Shown piece after piece: positions 20,254 to 29,649 of a DNA stretch of 64,000 nt. Under the pieces are notes generated by a model, which was given only the letters and a program-made list of their open reading frames with translations, did no database searches and was not told the origin of the DNA. Each line of letters starts with the position of its first letter. The first letter of the stretch is position 1. The stretch comes from Lutibaculum baratangense AMV1 (GTDB taxonomy: Bacteria; Pseudomonadota; Alphaproteobacteria; Rhizobiales; Tepidamorphaceae): the NCBI RefSeq assembly GCF_000496075.1, contig NZ_AWXZ01000039.1, forward strand, positions 62,001-126,000, in the 5' to 3' direction. Position numbers and translations under genes: made by a program.

Positions 20254-21611
20254 GTGGCCCCACCTCATCCTTGCACCGCCATCGCGAGAAGACCGCTCCC
20301 GCACCTACGGACCTTGCCGCATTCCAGCCCGATGCGGTCGTGCTGGAGGAGCAGAAGCCGCCGGCCGTCGCCCGCATCACGTTGTTCCTGATCACGCTGT
20401 TGCTGTGCAGCGCCGTGATATGGGCGTCCGTCTCGTCGACGGACCGCATCGTGGTCGCTCAGGGCAAGCTGGTGACGGTCGTTCCCACGATCGTCGTCCA
20501 GCCGCTCGAGACGTCGATCATCCGCTCGATCGACGCCGCCGTCGGTGACGTGGTCCGCGCCGGCCAGCCGCTGGTGACGCTCGACCCGACCTTCAGCAAG
20601 GCCGATGTGGACCAGCAACGCACGCGGCTCCACGCTCTCGAGGCGCAGGTGCGCCGGCTCGAGGCCGAACTCGAGGGCGGCCCCTACGACACGGCCTGGG
20701 TTTCCTCCGACAACGAGGGCCTGCAGCGACAGCTCTACCTTCAGAGGCGCGCGCTCTACGGGGCGAGCATGGAGAACTTCGACCAGCAGATCGCGAGCCG
20801 CACGGCCGCCCTGGAACGTGGGCGGATCCAGGAGGGGATCCTGCTCGACAGGCTGGACACGATGGCGCAGATCGAAACGGCCCGTTCGAAGCTCTACGAG
20901 CGAGAGACCGGCTCCCTGTTCAATCTCCTCGTGTCGCGGGACGCACGGCTGAGCGTGGACCAGGATCTGGCCGAGGCACGCGGCCTGATCATCGAGAACG
21001 GACACGAGCTGAAACGCCTGGCCGCCGAGAAGGAGGCGTTCGCCCAGGACTTTCGTCGGACGACCCTCGAGCAACTCCTCGACGCCCGCGGAGAACGGGA
21101 CACCGCGCTCGACCAGCTGAAGAAGATGGACCTTCGACTCCAGATGGTCATGCTCTCGGCTCCGGCCGACAGCGTGGTCCTTCAGCTGGCGCCGCGCTCG
21201 GTCGGGTCCGTCGTCCGGGAGGCCGAGGCTCTGGTCACGCTGGTTCCCCTCGATGCGCCCCTGGAGGCCGACGTGCTCGTGGAGGCTCGCGACGTCGGGC
21301 ATCTGAGCGAGGGCCAGGCGGCGCGACTGAAGTTCGATGCCTATCCGTTCCAGACCTTCGGCACGGCCGACGGAACGCTGAGGGTCGTGTCGCGCGACGC
21401 GATCTCGGCCGATGGAGGAGAGAACGAGCCGCCGGCCTTCCGCGCCCGCATCGCCCTCACGACGGGTTTGTCTCGCGAGGGGCCGGACCCGTTGAGGCTC
21501 CTGCCCGGCATGTCGGTGACGGCGGAGATCAAGGTCGGGCAGAGGAGGGTGATCTCCTACTTCCTGCACCCGCTCGTGCGGGGCCTCGATTCCAGCCTCA
21601 AGGAACCCTGA
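20250..21611 (+). CDS. HlyD-family type I secretion adaptor
   Basis: A 453-residue membrane-fusion protein. A short cytoplasmic N-terminus precedes one membrane anchor at about residues 43-63 (ITLFLITLLLCSAVIWASV). The half-lipoyl motif follows (GKLVTVVPTIVVQPLETSIIRSIDAAVGDVV), then long coiled-coil hairpins (about 115-300), a second lipoyl half (LSAPADSVVLQLAP) and a beta-barrel tail (DVLVEARDVGHLSEGQAARLKFDAYPF). It links the ABC transporter to an outer-membrane channel. The ATG at 20250 overlaps the transporter stop (ATGA) and has GAGG eight bases upstream; a GTG at 20223 is less likely. Confidence 0.92.
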   Translation: MSGPTSSLHRHREKTAPAPTDLAAFQPDAVVLEEQKPPAVARITLFLITLLLCSAVIWASVSSTDRIVVAQGKLVTVVPTIVVQPLETSIIRSIDAAVGDVVRAGQPLVTLDPTFSKADVDQQRTRLHALEAQVRRLEAELEGGPYDTAWVSSDNEGLQRQLYLQRRALYGASMENFDQQIASRTAALERGRIQEGILLDRLDTMAQIETARSKLYERETGSLFNLLVSRDARLSVDQDLAEARGLIIENGHELKRLAAEKEAFAQDFRRTTLEQLLDARGERDTALDQLKKMDLRLQMVMLSAPADSVVLQLAPRSVGSVVREAEALVTLVPLDAPLEADVLVEARDVGHLSEGQAARLKFDAYPFQTFGTADGTLRVVSRDAISADGGENEPPAFRARIALTTGLSREGPDPLRLLPGMSVTAEIKVGQRRVISYFLHPLVRGLDSSLKEP

Positions 21612-23080
21612 TGACGTTCGCGAGACCGGCCGGAGGGGGAGGGCGGCGGCTCCGGCTCGGCGAGGGGGATGTCTGGCCGGAGGGTGCGGCGGCGGCACCG
21701 GCAACCCGTGCGCCCCGGGCGCCTGCGGCTGGCCGGCGCTGGCCTCCGCTGCCGCTCACAATCTTCGTCGTCTCGCTCCTGTTGCCGTGGCAGATCTCTC
21801 TCGGCCCCCTCTCCCTTTCGCCGACGCGGATCGTTCTCTTGATCCTCGTCGTGCCCTGCGTCGGCATCTGGCTGAGCGGCCGGGCAGGCCGTCTCCGTCT
21901 GACGGACGTCCTCCTGGTGCTGTTCTGGCTCTGGTGTTCGATCAGCCTCGTCGCGGTCCACGGGCTCGGTTTCGCGATCCAGCCCAGCGGCATCCTGTTC
22001 ATCGAGACGATGGGCGCCTATCTGGTCGCGCGCTGCTTCATCCGGGATCTCGACGGTTTCCGCGCGGCGCTACGCCTTCTCTTCCTCGCCATCGCGGCGC
22101 TGTTGCCCTTTGCCGTCCTCGAGGCGGTGACGGGGCGCAACATTCTCCTCGAGGCGCTCGGCATGCTCTTGCCCACCTACGCCGACGCAGGCGAGGAGGC
22201 GCGCTTCGGGCTACGACGGGCACAGACCGTTTTCGAGCACCCGATCCTTTACGGAGCGTTCCCCGGCTCGATCCTCGCGCTCGTCCATCTCGTGCTGGGC
22301 CACCGGCGCCCGGTGGTCGTGCGGTGGAGCCGGTCGCTCGTCGTCGGAGCCGCTGCGGTCGTCTCGCTCTCCTCCGGCCCGCTGCTTGCGGTCGTGATCC
22401 AGGTCGCCCTGATGAGCTGGGAGCGCATCCTCAGAGCGATCGCGCTCAGGTGGAAGCTCCTGATCGCGCTTCTCGTGCTCACCTATGTGCCGCTCGAGCT
22501 GGTGTCGAACCGGTCGGTTCCGGAGCTCTACATCTCTTACTTCACGTTCAGCCAGCACACGTCGTGGTACCGGATCCTGATCTGGCAGTACGGCATCGCC
22601 TCGGTTCTTGCCCACCCGCTGTTCGGCATCGGTTTCCATGAATGGGCGCGTGCGAGCTTCATGACGAGCAGCATCGACGCATTCTGGCTCGTCCCAGCCG
22701 TGCGTCATGGGGCGCCGGCGGCGCTGCTTCTTCTGGGAGCCCTCGCCTCGACGTTCCTGCTGTGCCGGCGGCCCATGGAGAGCGACGCCCTGCGGGCTGC
22801 ACGGCTCGGGTTCGTCATCGTGATGACCTCCTTCTTCGTCGTCGGCTGCACGGTGCATTTCTGGGCGACGTCATACATGTTCTTCACCTTCCTCCTGGGA
22901 AGCGGGATCTGGCTGTTTGACGCGCGGGACGGGCAGGGGACGAGCATCGTCGACGAGCCGCGGCGCGAGAGAGGAGGCGTTGCGGCTCCGCGTCCGGTCA
23001 CTGGAAGACGAAGAGGTGGCGTGGCGGCTGCCGCTCGGGAGAGCAGGCGGGATCCGCGCCTCTCCTCCGGTCGGACGTGA
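21611..23080 (+). CDS. Wzy/O-antigen-ligase-like polysaccharide polymerase
   Basis: A 489-residue polytopic inner-membrane protein with about ten to twelve hydrophobic segments between residues 48 and 440. The long periplasmic loop region contains the family-typical pattern SWYRILIWQYGIASVLAHPLFGIGFHEW, close to the Wzy_C/O-antigen ligase motif (HPLFGIG). The N-terminal 45 residues and C-terminal 45 residues are basic and Gly/Arg-rich. The start overlaps the adaptor stop by one base (TGATG), so it is translationally coupled to the secretion genes. Given the flippase and initiating transferase nearby, polymerisation of lipid-linked repeat units is the likeliest role; a ligase cannot be excluded. 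Confidence 0.8.
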   Translation: MTFARPAGGGGRRLRLGEGDVWPEGAAAAPATRAPRAPAAGRRWPPLPLTIFVVSLLLPWQISLGPLSLSPTRIVLLILVVPCVGIWLSGRAGRLRLTDVLLVLFWLWCSISLVAVHGLGFAIQPSGILFIETMGAYLVARCFIRDLDGFRAALRLLFLAIAALLPFAVLEAVTGRNILLEALGMLLPTYADAGEEARFGLRRAQTVFEHPILYGAFPGSILALVHLVLGHRRPVVVRWSRSLVVGAAAVVSLSSGPLLAVVIQVALMSWERILRAIALRWKLLIALLVLTYVPLELVSNRSVPELYISYFTFSQHTSWYRILIWQYGIASVLAHPLFGIGFHEWARASFMTSSIDAFWLVPAVRHGAPAALLLLGALASTFLLCRRPMESDALRAARLGFVIVMTSFFVVGCTVHFWATSYMFFTFLLGSGIWLFDARDGQGTSIVDEPRRERGGVAAPRPVTGRRRGGVAAAARESRRDPRLSSGRT

Positions 23081-23141
23081 GTGTCGGCCAGCGGCGTGGC
23101 AGCCGCTCGCACGGAGGATCCGGCCGCGCTGCCCGCGACCC

Positions 23142-24434
23142 CTATGGAGTGCGAAGGAGGGAGCGCCCGCCGAGGACGAGGCCCGTTCGGACCGCGTCCA
23201 TGAGGAGCGGCGCGAAGGTCCGCCTCGCGCTCGCAGCACCGGCGAGCATCTCGCCCAGCGTGCCCCCGACGACATCGAGCGCGAAATGCCGGACGACGAA
23301 GGACCGGCCGAGCCGCGAAAGCTCGTCTCTTCGCTCCGCGGGCTGAGCGAGCATGAAGCGCAGATGGCTCGCCATCAGGCCGCTGCCGTCGTGGTTGTCC
23401 CCGACGCCGTACATCCCGACCCGGTAGAACAGGTCGGCCGTTTCGTGCGTGAAGGGCATCGAGAAGCCCTTTTCGCCGGAGACGACGAGCGGCTTGCCGA
23501 AAGCGAGCGCCCGCAGCGCGGAGCCGCCCATGCCGACCACGGTATCCGCAGCGGCATAGGCCGGTCGCGGGTCGACCATCGCGCCCGTCAGGAACACCGC
23601 CTCACGGCCGAGCCCACGGTTGACCGACGCGGCGAGAGCGTCCAGCTCACGCCGGGAGGTGCCGTCGCCGACGATGGCGAAGCGGATCTTCTGGCCTTCC
23701 GCGGCCAGGGCGGCGACGGCCGAGACCGTGTCCCGCAGGCTCTCCGCCTTCATCCAGCTGACGAGGCGACTGACGGTCACCACGAGGAACTCGTCATCCC
23801 GCACACGCCACTCGCGTCTGAACGAGCGGCCGCAGACGGGATCCGGCGCGTTCTGGTCGATGTCGACCGGCGGCAGGAGCAGCCTCGCCTGCTGCCGCCC
23901 CCCGCGCTGCGCGATCTCCACGAGTTCGGGCGTGCCGAAGGTGAGGGGCAGGTGCCGGGGGAGCAGGCGCTCCACCACCATCGACATCGAGGTGACGACG
24001 GTCGGAACCTGGATCGCCAGACAGGCTATGGGACAAGCGTCGAGCCATTGCGGGGCGTCCCAGACATGCAGAACGTCGGGCTCTTCAGCCAGAAGAGCCC
24101 GCCTGAGTGCGGCGGCTCTCGCGGGTGAGGGATGAAAGTCGGCATCCGGCGCCGGGTGATATCGAAGGCCGTGCTCGTCGAGATACTCCGTCATCGGTCC
24201 CGGCGTGGCGAGGACGGCCACGTCGTAGCCTTGCCGGTCCCGGAGATGGGCTGCGAGTTCGATCGCGTTGACCTGCGTTCCCCCGATCTCGAGCCGATGC
24301 GCGAAGACAAGAACCCGCGCGGGCGGGGAGCTCCTCGTCGCTCTCGCATCTCCCGTCATGCTGCGTGGCGCGCTCCGGCCGGGAGCGGCGCGCTGCGAGC
24401 CGGTGTCTCCCAGGCGGTTCGGGAACATGGGCAT
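23142..24434 (-). CDS. GT-B glycosyltransferase, family 4-like
   Basis: A 430-residue transferase. The N-terminal domain has the acceptor-side motif VFAHRLEIGGTQVNAIELAAHLRDRQGYDV. The C-terminal domain shows VTVSRLVSWMKAESLRDTV, IVGDGTSRREL and an AYAAADTVVGMGGSALRALAFGKPLVVSGEKGF segment in the place of the nucleotide-sugar-binding E-x7-E region; the first Glu is not obvious, so the family 4 assignment is tentative. It probably transfers a sugar to the lipid-linked EPS intermediate on the cytoplasmic face. The ATG at 24434 overlaps the upstream gene's stop (ATGA); a GTG three bases earlier is the alternative. Confidence 0.8.
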   Translation of the reverse strand: MPMFPNRLGDTGSQRAAPGRSAPRSMTGDARATRSSPPARVLVFAHRLEIGGTQVNAIELAAHLRDRQGYDVAVLATPGPMTEYLDEHGLRYHPAPDADFHPSPARAAALRRALLAEEPDVLHVWDAPQWLDACPIACLAIQVPTVVTSMSMVVERLLPRHLPLTFGTPELVEIAQRGGRQQARLLLPPVDIDQNAPDPVCGRSFRREWRVRDDEFLVVTVSRLVSWMKAESLRDTVSAVAALAAEGQKIRFAIVGDGTSRRELDALAASVNRGLGREAVFLTGAMVDPRPAYAAADTVVGMGGSALRALAFGKPLVVSGEKGFSMPFTHETADLFYRVGMYGVGDNHDGSGLMASHLRFMLAQPAERRDELSRLGRSFVVRHFALDVVGGTLGEMLAGAASARRTFAPLLMDAVRTGLVLGGRSLLRTP

Positions 24435-25393
24435 CACGACCCGTTTCGGCCGTCGGTCCGCAGCACATGCACCGTCGCTGTCTCAGGCCGGAGGAGAAAC
24501 GCTGCGCATGGCGATCGAAGACCGAGGAGCGTTCGGAGTGCCCGCCGATGCGTGCGGCCAGTGCCGGCGCGGATCGTCTCCTGAAGTATCAGCACGGCAC
24601 GGAGCGCAGCCGCCGCGGCACTGCCGTGCCAGCGCCGGAAGTATCGGACGCGGTTCGAGACCATCAACGCGTAAAGATCGGGGTTGACGTTGGAATCTCC
24701 TCCCCGATGGCGCACCGTCGCTTCGGGCACGAAGCGGATTTGGAGGCCGCTCTCCCGGATGCGCCGCATGTAGTCCGTCTCCTCGCTGTAGAGGAAGTAC
24801 CCCTCGTCCCACTCGCCCGCCCGACGGCGCGCCTCAGCCGAGATGAGCAGGGCGGCCCCAGTGGCCCAGTCCACCGAACGGCTCGCCTGGTAGGCCTCGG
24901 CGGCGGTGATCATCTCGCCCCACCCGAAGCTGCCGGCGAGCGTGCCGCCGAGGAGAGCGTCGCCGAGGGCGGTCACCAGGGAGGGTTCACGACGCAGCGA
25001 GCAGGAGAGTTCTCCACTGTCGCCGATCAACGCCGGAACCACCGCTCCGACACCAGATGCGCGGAGGACGCGCATCATCCGGAGCACGGCACCGGCCTCG
25101 ATCGTGACGTCCGGGTTCAGAACGAGAAGGTCCGCCTCCGGAGGCAGCACTCTCGCCGCTGCATTTATCGCCGCCGAGTATCCCGCGTTCCGCCCCATGC
25201 GAAGCACGTTGGGCGCCAGGACGTGGCGTTCGGCGAGTGCCGGAGAACCGTCCGCGGACTGATTGTCGACGACGATCACCTTCGCATGGGGAACCGGCTC
25301 GAGAGCATCGCGAAGGCTGTCCAGAAGGGTCGGCAGCACGTCCGCACTGTTGTAGGTGACGATCGCGACACCGAGGATCTGCGGATGGATCAT
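24434..25393 (-). CDS. Family 2 glycosyltransferase (rhamnosyltransferase-like)
   Basis: A 319-residue GT-A enzyme. It begins with VAIVTYNSADVLPTLLDSL and continues with VIVVDNQSADGS, GRNAGYSAAIN and the metal-binding region LLVLNPDVTIEAGA (NPD in place of DxD, as in dTDP-rhamnosyltransferase relatives). The acceptor/catalytic part has DEGYFLYSEETDYMRRI. It is the promoter-proximal gene of a two-gene leftward operon with the GT-B enzyme. Donor sugar unknown; the motifs fit deoxysugar transferases of cell-surface polysaccharides. Confidence 0.88.
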   Translation of the reverse strand: MIHPQILGVAIVTYNSADVLPTLLDSLRDALEPVPHAKVIVVDNQSADGSPALAERHVLAPNVLRMGRNAGYSAAINAAARVLPPEADLLVLNPDVTIEAGAVLRMMRVLRASGVGAVVPALIGDSGELSCSLRREPSLVTALGDALLGGTLAGSFGWGEMITAAEAYQASRSVDWATGAALLISAEARRRAGEWDEGYFLYSEETDYMRRIRESGLQIRFVPEATVRHRGGDSNVNPDLYALMVSNRVRYFRRWHGSAAAAALRAVLILQETIRAGTGRTHRRALRTLLGLRSPCAAFLLRPETATVHVLRTDGRNGS

Positions 25394-26049
25394 GAGACGT
25401 CCCTAGTGATGGGTGTGCGGGCGAGCGGTGCCACCTCCGTCGCCAGTCGAAGATCCGCGTCGGTCGTCGCGGCGGCCGGAGCACCGCTGCGTCGAGGGCA
25501 GGTGCTTCCGCCGAACCGCCGGGTCGTCGCGAGGCACGCGGAACGTTCCGCGGCGAGGAGCGAAGTCGCAGCCATGGGCAACTCCAGGCTGATATCCGCC
25601 CGTTCCGGACTGCTGCGCCGCCAGATGGCGTGATGCCTAGGGCTCGAAGCGCGGTGTGCGGCCCCTCCTCGACGGTCGAGCCGGCACCTCTTGCGAGAGT
25701 ATTGCCCTACTGTGATCACGATATGAGGTTCCGATATGATCCTCGATCGGACGGATCTCCAGCTGATCCGCGCCCTCTGAGCGGAGTCTCCGGCCGCTCG
25801 CGTCGAGATCGTGCAAGTTTTCGTTGCCTTCTCGGGCAAAGGGGCAGCGGAAACACTGCGCCGCGAATTTATTTTTGGTTCGCGTGCCAAGTTCATCCCG
25901 ATGCCGTGCGGGAAAGGTGCTTTGTGTCTCCCGGAATACTGTCGCAACGAATCGCAACTGGACATAGACCGAGCGGTCTATTCCCCTCGCAATACGCGTG
26001 GGGTTGTTATGATATTGTTAGTCATTCAGGGCATGGGGGGGAGAGACCC
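25394..26049. other. Divergent intergenic region between transferase operon and LuxR regulator
   Basis: 656 bp. The half next to the transferase gene is GC-rich and contains only poor, Ser/Arg-rich frames. The half nearer the regulator becomes AT-richer (25855-25880 and 26000-26035) and holds the perfect dyad at 25964. GGGGGGAGAG just before 26050 is the ribosome site of the regulator. No RNA structure was recognised. Confidence 0.4.
25964..25981. promoter_or_regulatory. Perfect dyad operator candidate
   Basis: ATAGACCGAGCGGTCTAT is a perfect inverted repeat with seven-base arms and a 4-base centre, 69 bp before the LuxR-type regulator start. The outer five bases on each side (ATAGA and TCTAT, eight bases apart) are identical to the site at 37315 and similar to sites in other promoter regions of this locus. 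The size and symmetry fit a dimeric HTH regulator; autoregulation is an inference. Confidence 0.6.
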
Positions 26050-26793
26050 ATGAAGCCGAACCGCGATTATCATGCGCCGCGTGGACTGTCGCAGCGTCAG
26101 GGCACCCGAACGATCCTCATCATCAGCGGAACCATCAGCCTGGCGGCCGAGCTCGGTCCATGCATCGAGCGCAAGTTCGAGTGGACGCGCGTTGTCGAGG
26201 TCACGAGCTTCGAGGCCGCCTTCGCGATCTTTCCGGATCCCGTCGCGCTCATCCTGATCGACGCCGAGCTTCTGGCGGACGTCACGAAGTACGGGGCGCA
26301 GCTGGCCAGAATGCATCCCCTCAGCAGGATCGCGGTTCTCGGTGGGCGCGTCGGAGAGCCGGGTGTGGATCTCGTTCAGATCGCCGACGAGGGGGTTCTG
26401 GCGGGCTGGATTCCCGACCATGCCCGCATCGATCTGACCCTTTCCATCATCCAGCTCATACTTCAGGGCGGGGAGTACTACCCGCGGGAGTTCTTCGCAC
26501 GGCTCCGGCAGGCGCCGCCCCCGAAGCAGGCTGCTTCCAGCCCGTCTTCGGAGGGGCGCGTCGATGCCGGCGTCGAATGCTACAACCTCTCCAAGCGCGA
26601 GCGCGAGATTATCGCCCTGGCATCCGAGGGCCTGCAGAACAAGATTATAGCGTGTAGACTGAGTATCTCCGAGAACACGGTTAAAATTCATATGCACAAC
26701 ATCATAACAAAGCTCGGCGTATACAACAGGACAGGCGCTGCGGCGCGCTACCGGGAGGCGGCCTCTGCCCTAAGGGAAAGAGGTCACATATAA
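26050..26793 (+). CDS. LuxR-family regulator with pseudo-receiver domain
   Basis: A 247-residue regulator. Residues 20-140 have a receiver-like fold pattern (TILIISGTISLAAEL, then PVALILIDAELLADV, SRIAVLGGRVG) but lack the N-terminal acidic pair, so control by phosphorylation is doubtful. Residues 178-243 are a LuxR HTH: LSKREREIIALASEGLQNKIIACRL, then ENTVKIHMHNIITKLGVYNRTGAAARYR. It is a close paralogue of the frameshifted gene at 44804. Located inside the EPS locus, it is the best candidate for binding the ATAGA-N8-TCTAT sites. GGGGGGAGAG precedes the ATG. Confidence 0.85.
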   Translation: MKPNRDYHAPRGLSQRQGTRTILIISGTISLAAELGPCIERKFEWTRVVEVTSFEAAFAIFPDPVALILIDAELLADVTKYGAQLARMHPLSRIAVLGGRVGEPGVDLVQIADEGVLAGWIPDHARIDLTLSIIQLILQGGEYYPREFFARLRQAPPPKQAASSPSSEGRVDAGVECYNLSKREREIIALASEGLQNKIIACRLSISENTVKIHMHNIITKLGVYNRTGAAARYREAASALRERGHI

Positions 26794-26933
26794 TTCGCTT
26801 TTTCCTCCTTCAGTTTGAATTGCGAAATCTGCCAGATCTAAATTGTAACGGCCGGAAATATCCATATCCGAAGCATGACATTCGCGAATTATTCTCTCGT
26901 GGGTTGAGGGAATCGCGGCATCCTGAGATCCGT

Positions 26934-26951
26934 GTAAACATACTAGTCTAT
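26934..26951. promoter_or_regulatory. Imperfect ATAGA-N8-TCTAT dyad
   Basis: GTAAACATACTAGTCTAT matches 8 of 10 fixed positions, including the whole right arm. It lies 55 bp upstream of the first start of the amino-sugar operon, inside the AT-rich region 26800-26970. Confidence 0.4.
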
Positions 26952-27005
26952 TTTTATTTCAATACGGACTGGTAGTTTTCCCCGACTGCACTTGTCATTG
27001 CCAGG

Positions 27006-27515
27006 GTGGGGATTGTGATAAAAGACACTCATATTGGTCTGGGCGCCAAAATATGGCAGCCCGATCTCGTGAACATCTACGGGTGCTCGATCGGTAGAGA
27101 GACCAGGATCGGGACCTTCGTGGAGATCCAGAAGGGCGTCGAGATCGGCGAGCGCTGCAAGATCTCCAGTCACTCATTCCTTTGCGAAGGTGTCACCGTC
27201 GAGGACGAAGTCTTCATCGGGCATGGCGTGATGTTCATAAACGATCGCGAGCCGCGGGCTGTCACCGCCGACGGACGCCTGATGACGGAGGAGGACTGGT
27301 CGGTCGAGCCGACGATCGTGAGGCGCGGCGCCTCGATCGGCAGCAACGCGACCATCATGGGAGGCGTCACGATCGGGGAGGGGGCCCTCGTCGGGGCCGG
27401 AGCGGTGGTGACGCGCGACGTGCCCGCGGGCGCCGCGGTCGCCGGGGTTCCTGCCCGGATCATGCGGGGACATCGCAGGCACTGCGGTGCCGAAATGGCG
27501 GGAGCAGGTCGATGA
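27006..27515 (+). CDS. Hexapeptide-repeat N-acetyltransferase (WbpD/WlbB-like)
   Basis: A 169-residue left-handed beta-helix acyltransferase built from [LIV]-G-x4 repeats (IGLGAKIW, IYGCSIGRETRIGTFVEIQKGVEIG), with the family segment FINDREPRA, the coil IGSNATIMGGVTIGEGALVGAGAVVTRDVPAGAAVAGVPARI and no membrane segment. This arrangement matches the acetyl-CoA-dependent 3-N-acetyltransferases that act after a WbpE-type aminotransferase. The next genes are WbpB- and WbpE-like, which supports that role. The start is a GTG at 27006; a second GTG at 27015 is possible. The stop overlaps the next start (ATGA). Confidence 0.82.
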   Translation: MGIVIKDTHIGLGAKIWQPDLVNIYGCSIGRETRIGTFVEIQKGVEIGERCKISSHSFLCEGVTVEDEVFIGHGVMFINDREPRAVTADGRLMTEEDWSVEPTIVRRGASIGSNATIMGGVTIGEGALVGAGAVVTRDVPAGAAVAGVPARIMRGHRRHCGAEMAGAGR

Positions 27516-28549
27516 TCGGCTTTGCGGTGATCGGATACGGGTACTGGGGCCCCAACCTCGTGCGCAACCTGTGGTCGAACCCCGAGGTGGACCTGCGCTG
27601 GGTGTGCGATGCCCGCCCCGACCGCCTGAGCGGCGTTCCGGGCCGGTTTCCGACGGTGAGGACCACCGTCGCGCTCGCGGATGTCCTGGGGGATCCGAAG
27701 GTGGACGCCGTCGCCATCGCCACGCCGGTGTCGACCCACTTCCCGCTGGCCATGGCCGCCCTGCGCGCCGGCAAGCACGTCTTCGTCGAGAAGCCCATCG
27801 CGGCCAGCAGCGACGAGGCCGCGCGGCTGGTCGAGGAGGCCCGCCGCAGGAACCTCATCCTCGCCGTCGATCACACCTTCATTCACACGGGCGCCGTCCG
27901 CAAGATGCACGCGCTGGTCAACGAGGTGCTCGGCGACGTGTATTACTACGACTCCGTCAGGGTGAACCTCGGACTGTTCCAGAAGGACGTGAGCGTCATC
28001 TGGGATCTCGCCGTGCATGATCTCTCGATCATGGACTACGTCCTGCCCGAACAGCCTGTTGCGGTCGCTGCGACCGGCATGAGCCACGTACCGGGCCAGC
28101 CGGCGAACATCGCCTATCTCACGCTCTTCTTCGACAGTCCCCTCATCGCCCACATTCACGTGAACTGGCTCGCTCCGGTCAAGGTCAGGCGGACCCTGGT
28201 CGGAGGCAGCCGCAAGATGATCGTCTATGACGACCTGGAGCCGAGCGAGAAGATCAAGGTCTACGACAAGGGGATAACCCTCAACGACGACGCCTCGTCC
28301 GACGGCGACCGTGTGCGCCAGATGCTGGTCGGCTACCGCGCGGGCGACATGATGGCTCCCCATATCGACCTGACCGAGGCGCTCGATCTCGAGCTGCGTG
28401 AATTCATCGAGTGCGTGGTGAACATGGCCACCCCGACGGCGGACGGGGAGGCGGGGCTGCGTGTGGTCCGGATTCTGGAAGCGGCGACGCAGTCGCTCGG
28501 CCAGCGCGGCCAGGTTGTTGAACTCTCATCAGGGATGGTGCCGGCATGA
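27512..28549 (+). CDS. Gfo/Idh/MocA-family sugar dehydrogenase (WbpB-like)
   Basis: A 345-residue NAD(P)-dependent oxidoreductase. The Rossmann motif is GYGYWGP near the N-terminus, followed by the family EKP motif (HVFVEKPIA, about residues 85-95) and a catalytic region WDLAVHDLSIMDY. WbpB-type enzymes oxidise C3 of UDP-N-acetylglucosaminuronate to give the substrate of the WbpE aminotransferase encoded next. The order acetyltransferase, dehydrogenase, aminotransferase supports a 3-amino sugar pathway, though a WbpA-type UDP-GlcNAc dehydrogenase is not in the window. Both ends overlap neighbours by four bases. Confidence 0.82.
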   Translation: MIGFAVIGYGYWGPNLVRNLWSNPEVDLRWVCDARPDRLSGVPGRFPTVRTTVALADVLGDPKVDAVAIATPVSTHFPLAMAALRAGKHVFVEKPIAASSDEAARLVEEARRRNLILAVDHTFIHTGAVRKMHALVNEVLGDVYYYDSVRVNLGLFQKDVSVIWDLAVHDLSIMDYVLPEQPVAVAATGMSHVPGQPANIAYLTLFFDSPLIAHIHVNWLAPVKVRRTLVGGSRKMIVYDDLEPSEKIKVYDKGITLNDDASSDGDRVRQMLVGYRAGDMMAPHIDLTEALDLELREFIECVVNMATPTADGEAGLRVVRILEAATQSLGQRGQVVELSSGMVPA

Positions 28550-29649
28550 TCCCCCTCCTAGACCTCAAGGCGCACTACGCGGCCCTCCGGCCGGAGATCG
28601 AGCCTGCCGTTCTGTCGGTGCTGGCCTCCGGCAACTACGTGCTCGGCGAGCAGGTCCAGCAGTTCGAGCGGGATTTCGCCGCCTACTGCGGCACGCGCCA
28701 CGCGATCGCCGTCAACAGCGGCACGAGCGCGCTCCACCTCGCCCTCCTCGCCGCCGGTGTTGGCCCGGGAGACGAAGTCATAACGAGCCCCCTGACCTTC
28801 GTCGCGACCGCCTCCGCGATCGTCTATGCCGGCGCGCAGCCGGTCTTCGTGGACGTCGATCCGGAGACCCTGACGCTCGATCCGAAGCGTCTGGAGGAAG
28901 CGGTCACGCGGCGAACGAAGGCGATCATTCCCGTGCACCTGCACGGGCAGATGGCGGACATGGGACCGATACTCGACCGTGCGTCGCACAGCCACCTGCA
29001 CGTGATCGAAGACGCCTGCCAGGCGCATGGGGCCGAGTACGGTGGGCAAAGGGCGGGCAGCATGGGCGTATCCGGCTGCTTCAGCTTCTATCCCGGCAAG
29101 AACCTCGGGGCCTGCGGGGAAGGCGGCCTCGTCGTCACGAATGACGACCGTCAGATGGAGATCATGCGCATGCTCCGCGATTGGGGGCAGGAGCAGCGCT
29201 ATCACCACGCGTTGAAAGGCTTCAACTACCGGATGGACGCCGTTCAAGGCGCGATCCTGCGCGTGAAGCTGGCACATCTGGAGGAGTGGATCGCAGCCCG
29301 TCGCGCGCGTGCCGCCGACTACGATCGCCTGCTGTCCGGCATCCCGCATCTTCGCCTTCCCGTCGAGGCGCCGGGGCGCCGACACGTCTACCACGTCTAC
29401 GCCGTCCGCACGCCGGAGCGTGACGATCTGCGGCGTCATCTGGAGCGGGAGGGCATCCAGACGGGCCTGCACTATCCGATCCCCGTGCACCTGCAGAAGG
29501 CCTTCCGCGACCTCGGCTACGCCGAAGGGGATTTCCCCGTCGCCGAGGCGGCGTGTCGCGAAGTTCTGTCGCTGCCGATCTACCCGGAGCTCGCGGCCGA
29601 CCAGGTGGAGAACGTGGCCGAAGCGATCATGCGAGATGTCTATGCCTGA
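28546..29649 (+). CDS. DegT/DnrJ/EryC1/StrS aminotransferase (WbpE-like)
   Basis: A 367-residue PLP-dependent sugar aminotransferase. It begins MIPLLDLKAHYAALRPEI, then has VNSGTSALHLALLAAGVGPGDEVI, EDACQAHGA (PLP ring contact) and FSFYPGKNLGACGEGG, in which Lys185 would form the Schiff base. The C-terminal GIQTGLHYPIPVHLQKAF is typical of WbpE/WlbC enzymes that aminate C3 of UDP-3-keto-GlcNAcA using glutamate. It fits with the flanking acetyltransferase and dehydrogenase. Start overlaps the previous stop (ATGA); the end overlaps the next gene by 8 bp. Confidence 0.9.
   Translation: MIPLLDLKAHYAALRPEIEPAVLSVLASGNYVLGEQVQQFERDFAAYCGTRHAIAVNSGTSALHLALLAAGVGPGDEVITSPLTFVATASAIVYAGAQPVFVDVDPETLTLDPKRLEEAVTRRTKAIIPVHLHGQMADMGPILDRASHSHLHVIEDACQAHGAEYGGQRAGSMGVSGCFSFYPGKNLGACGEGGLVVTNDDRQMEIMRMLRDWGQEQRYHHALKGFNYRMDAVQGAILRVKLAHLEEWIAARRARAADYDRLLSGIPHLRLPVEAPGRRHVYHVYAVRTPERDDLRRHLEREGIQTGLHYPIPVHLQKAFRDLGYAEGDFPVAEAACREVLSLPIYPELAADQVENVAEAIMRDVYA

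Noticed and set aside
17719-20304. 861-residue antisense frame over the ABC transporter
   Set aside because: Composition dominated by Arg, Asp, Glu and His with no domain; the sense frame contains all ABC transporter motifs.
25390-25965. 191-residue minus frame whose stop overlaps the family 2 transferase start
   Set aside because: The ATGA overlap is suggestive, but the protein is Ser/Arg/Thr-rich with no hydrophobic core, and the perfect dyad lies at its 5' end; it is more likely leader DNA.
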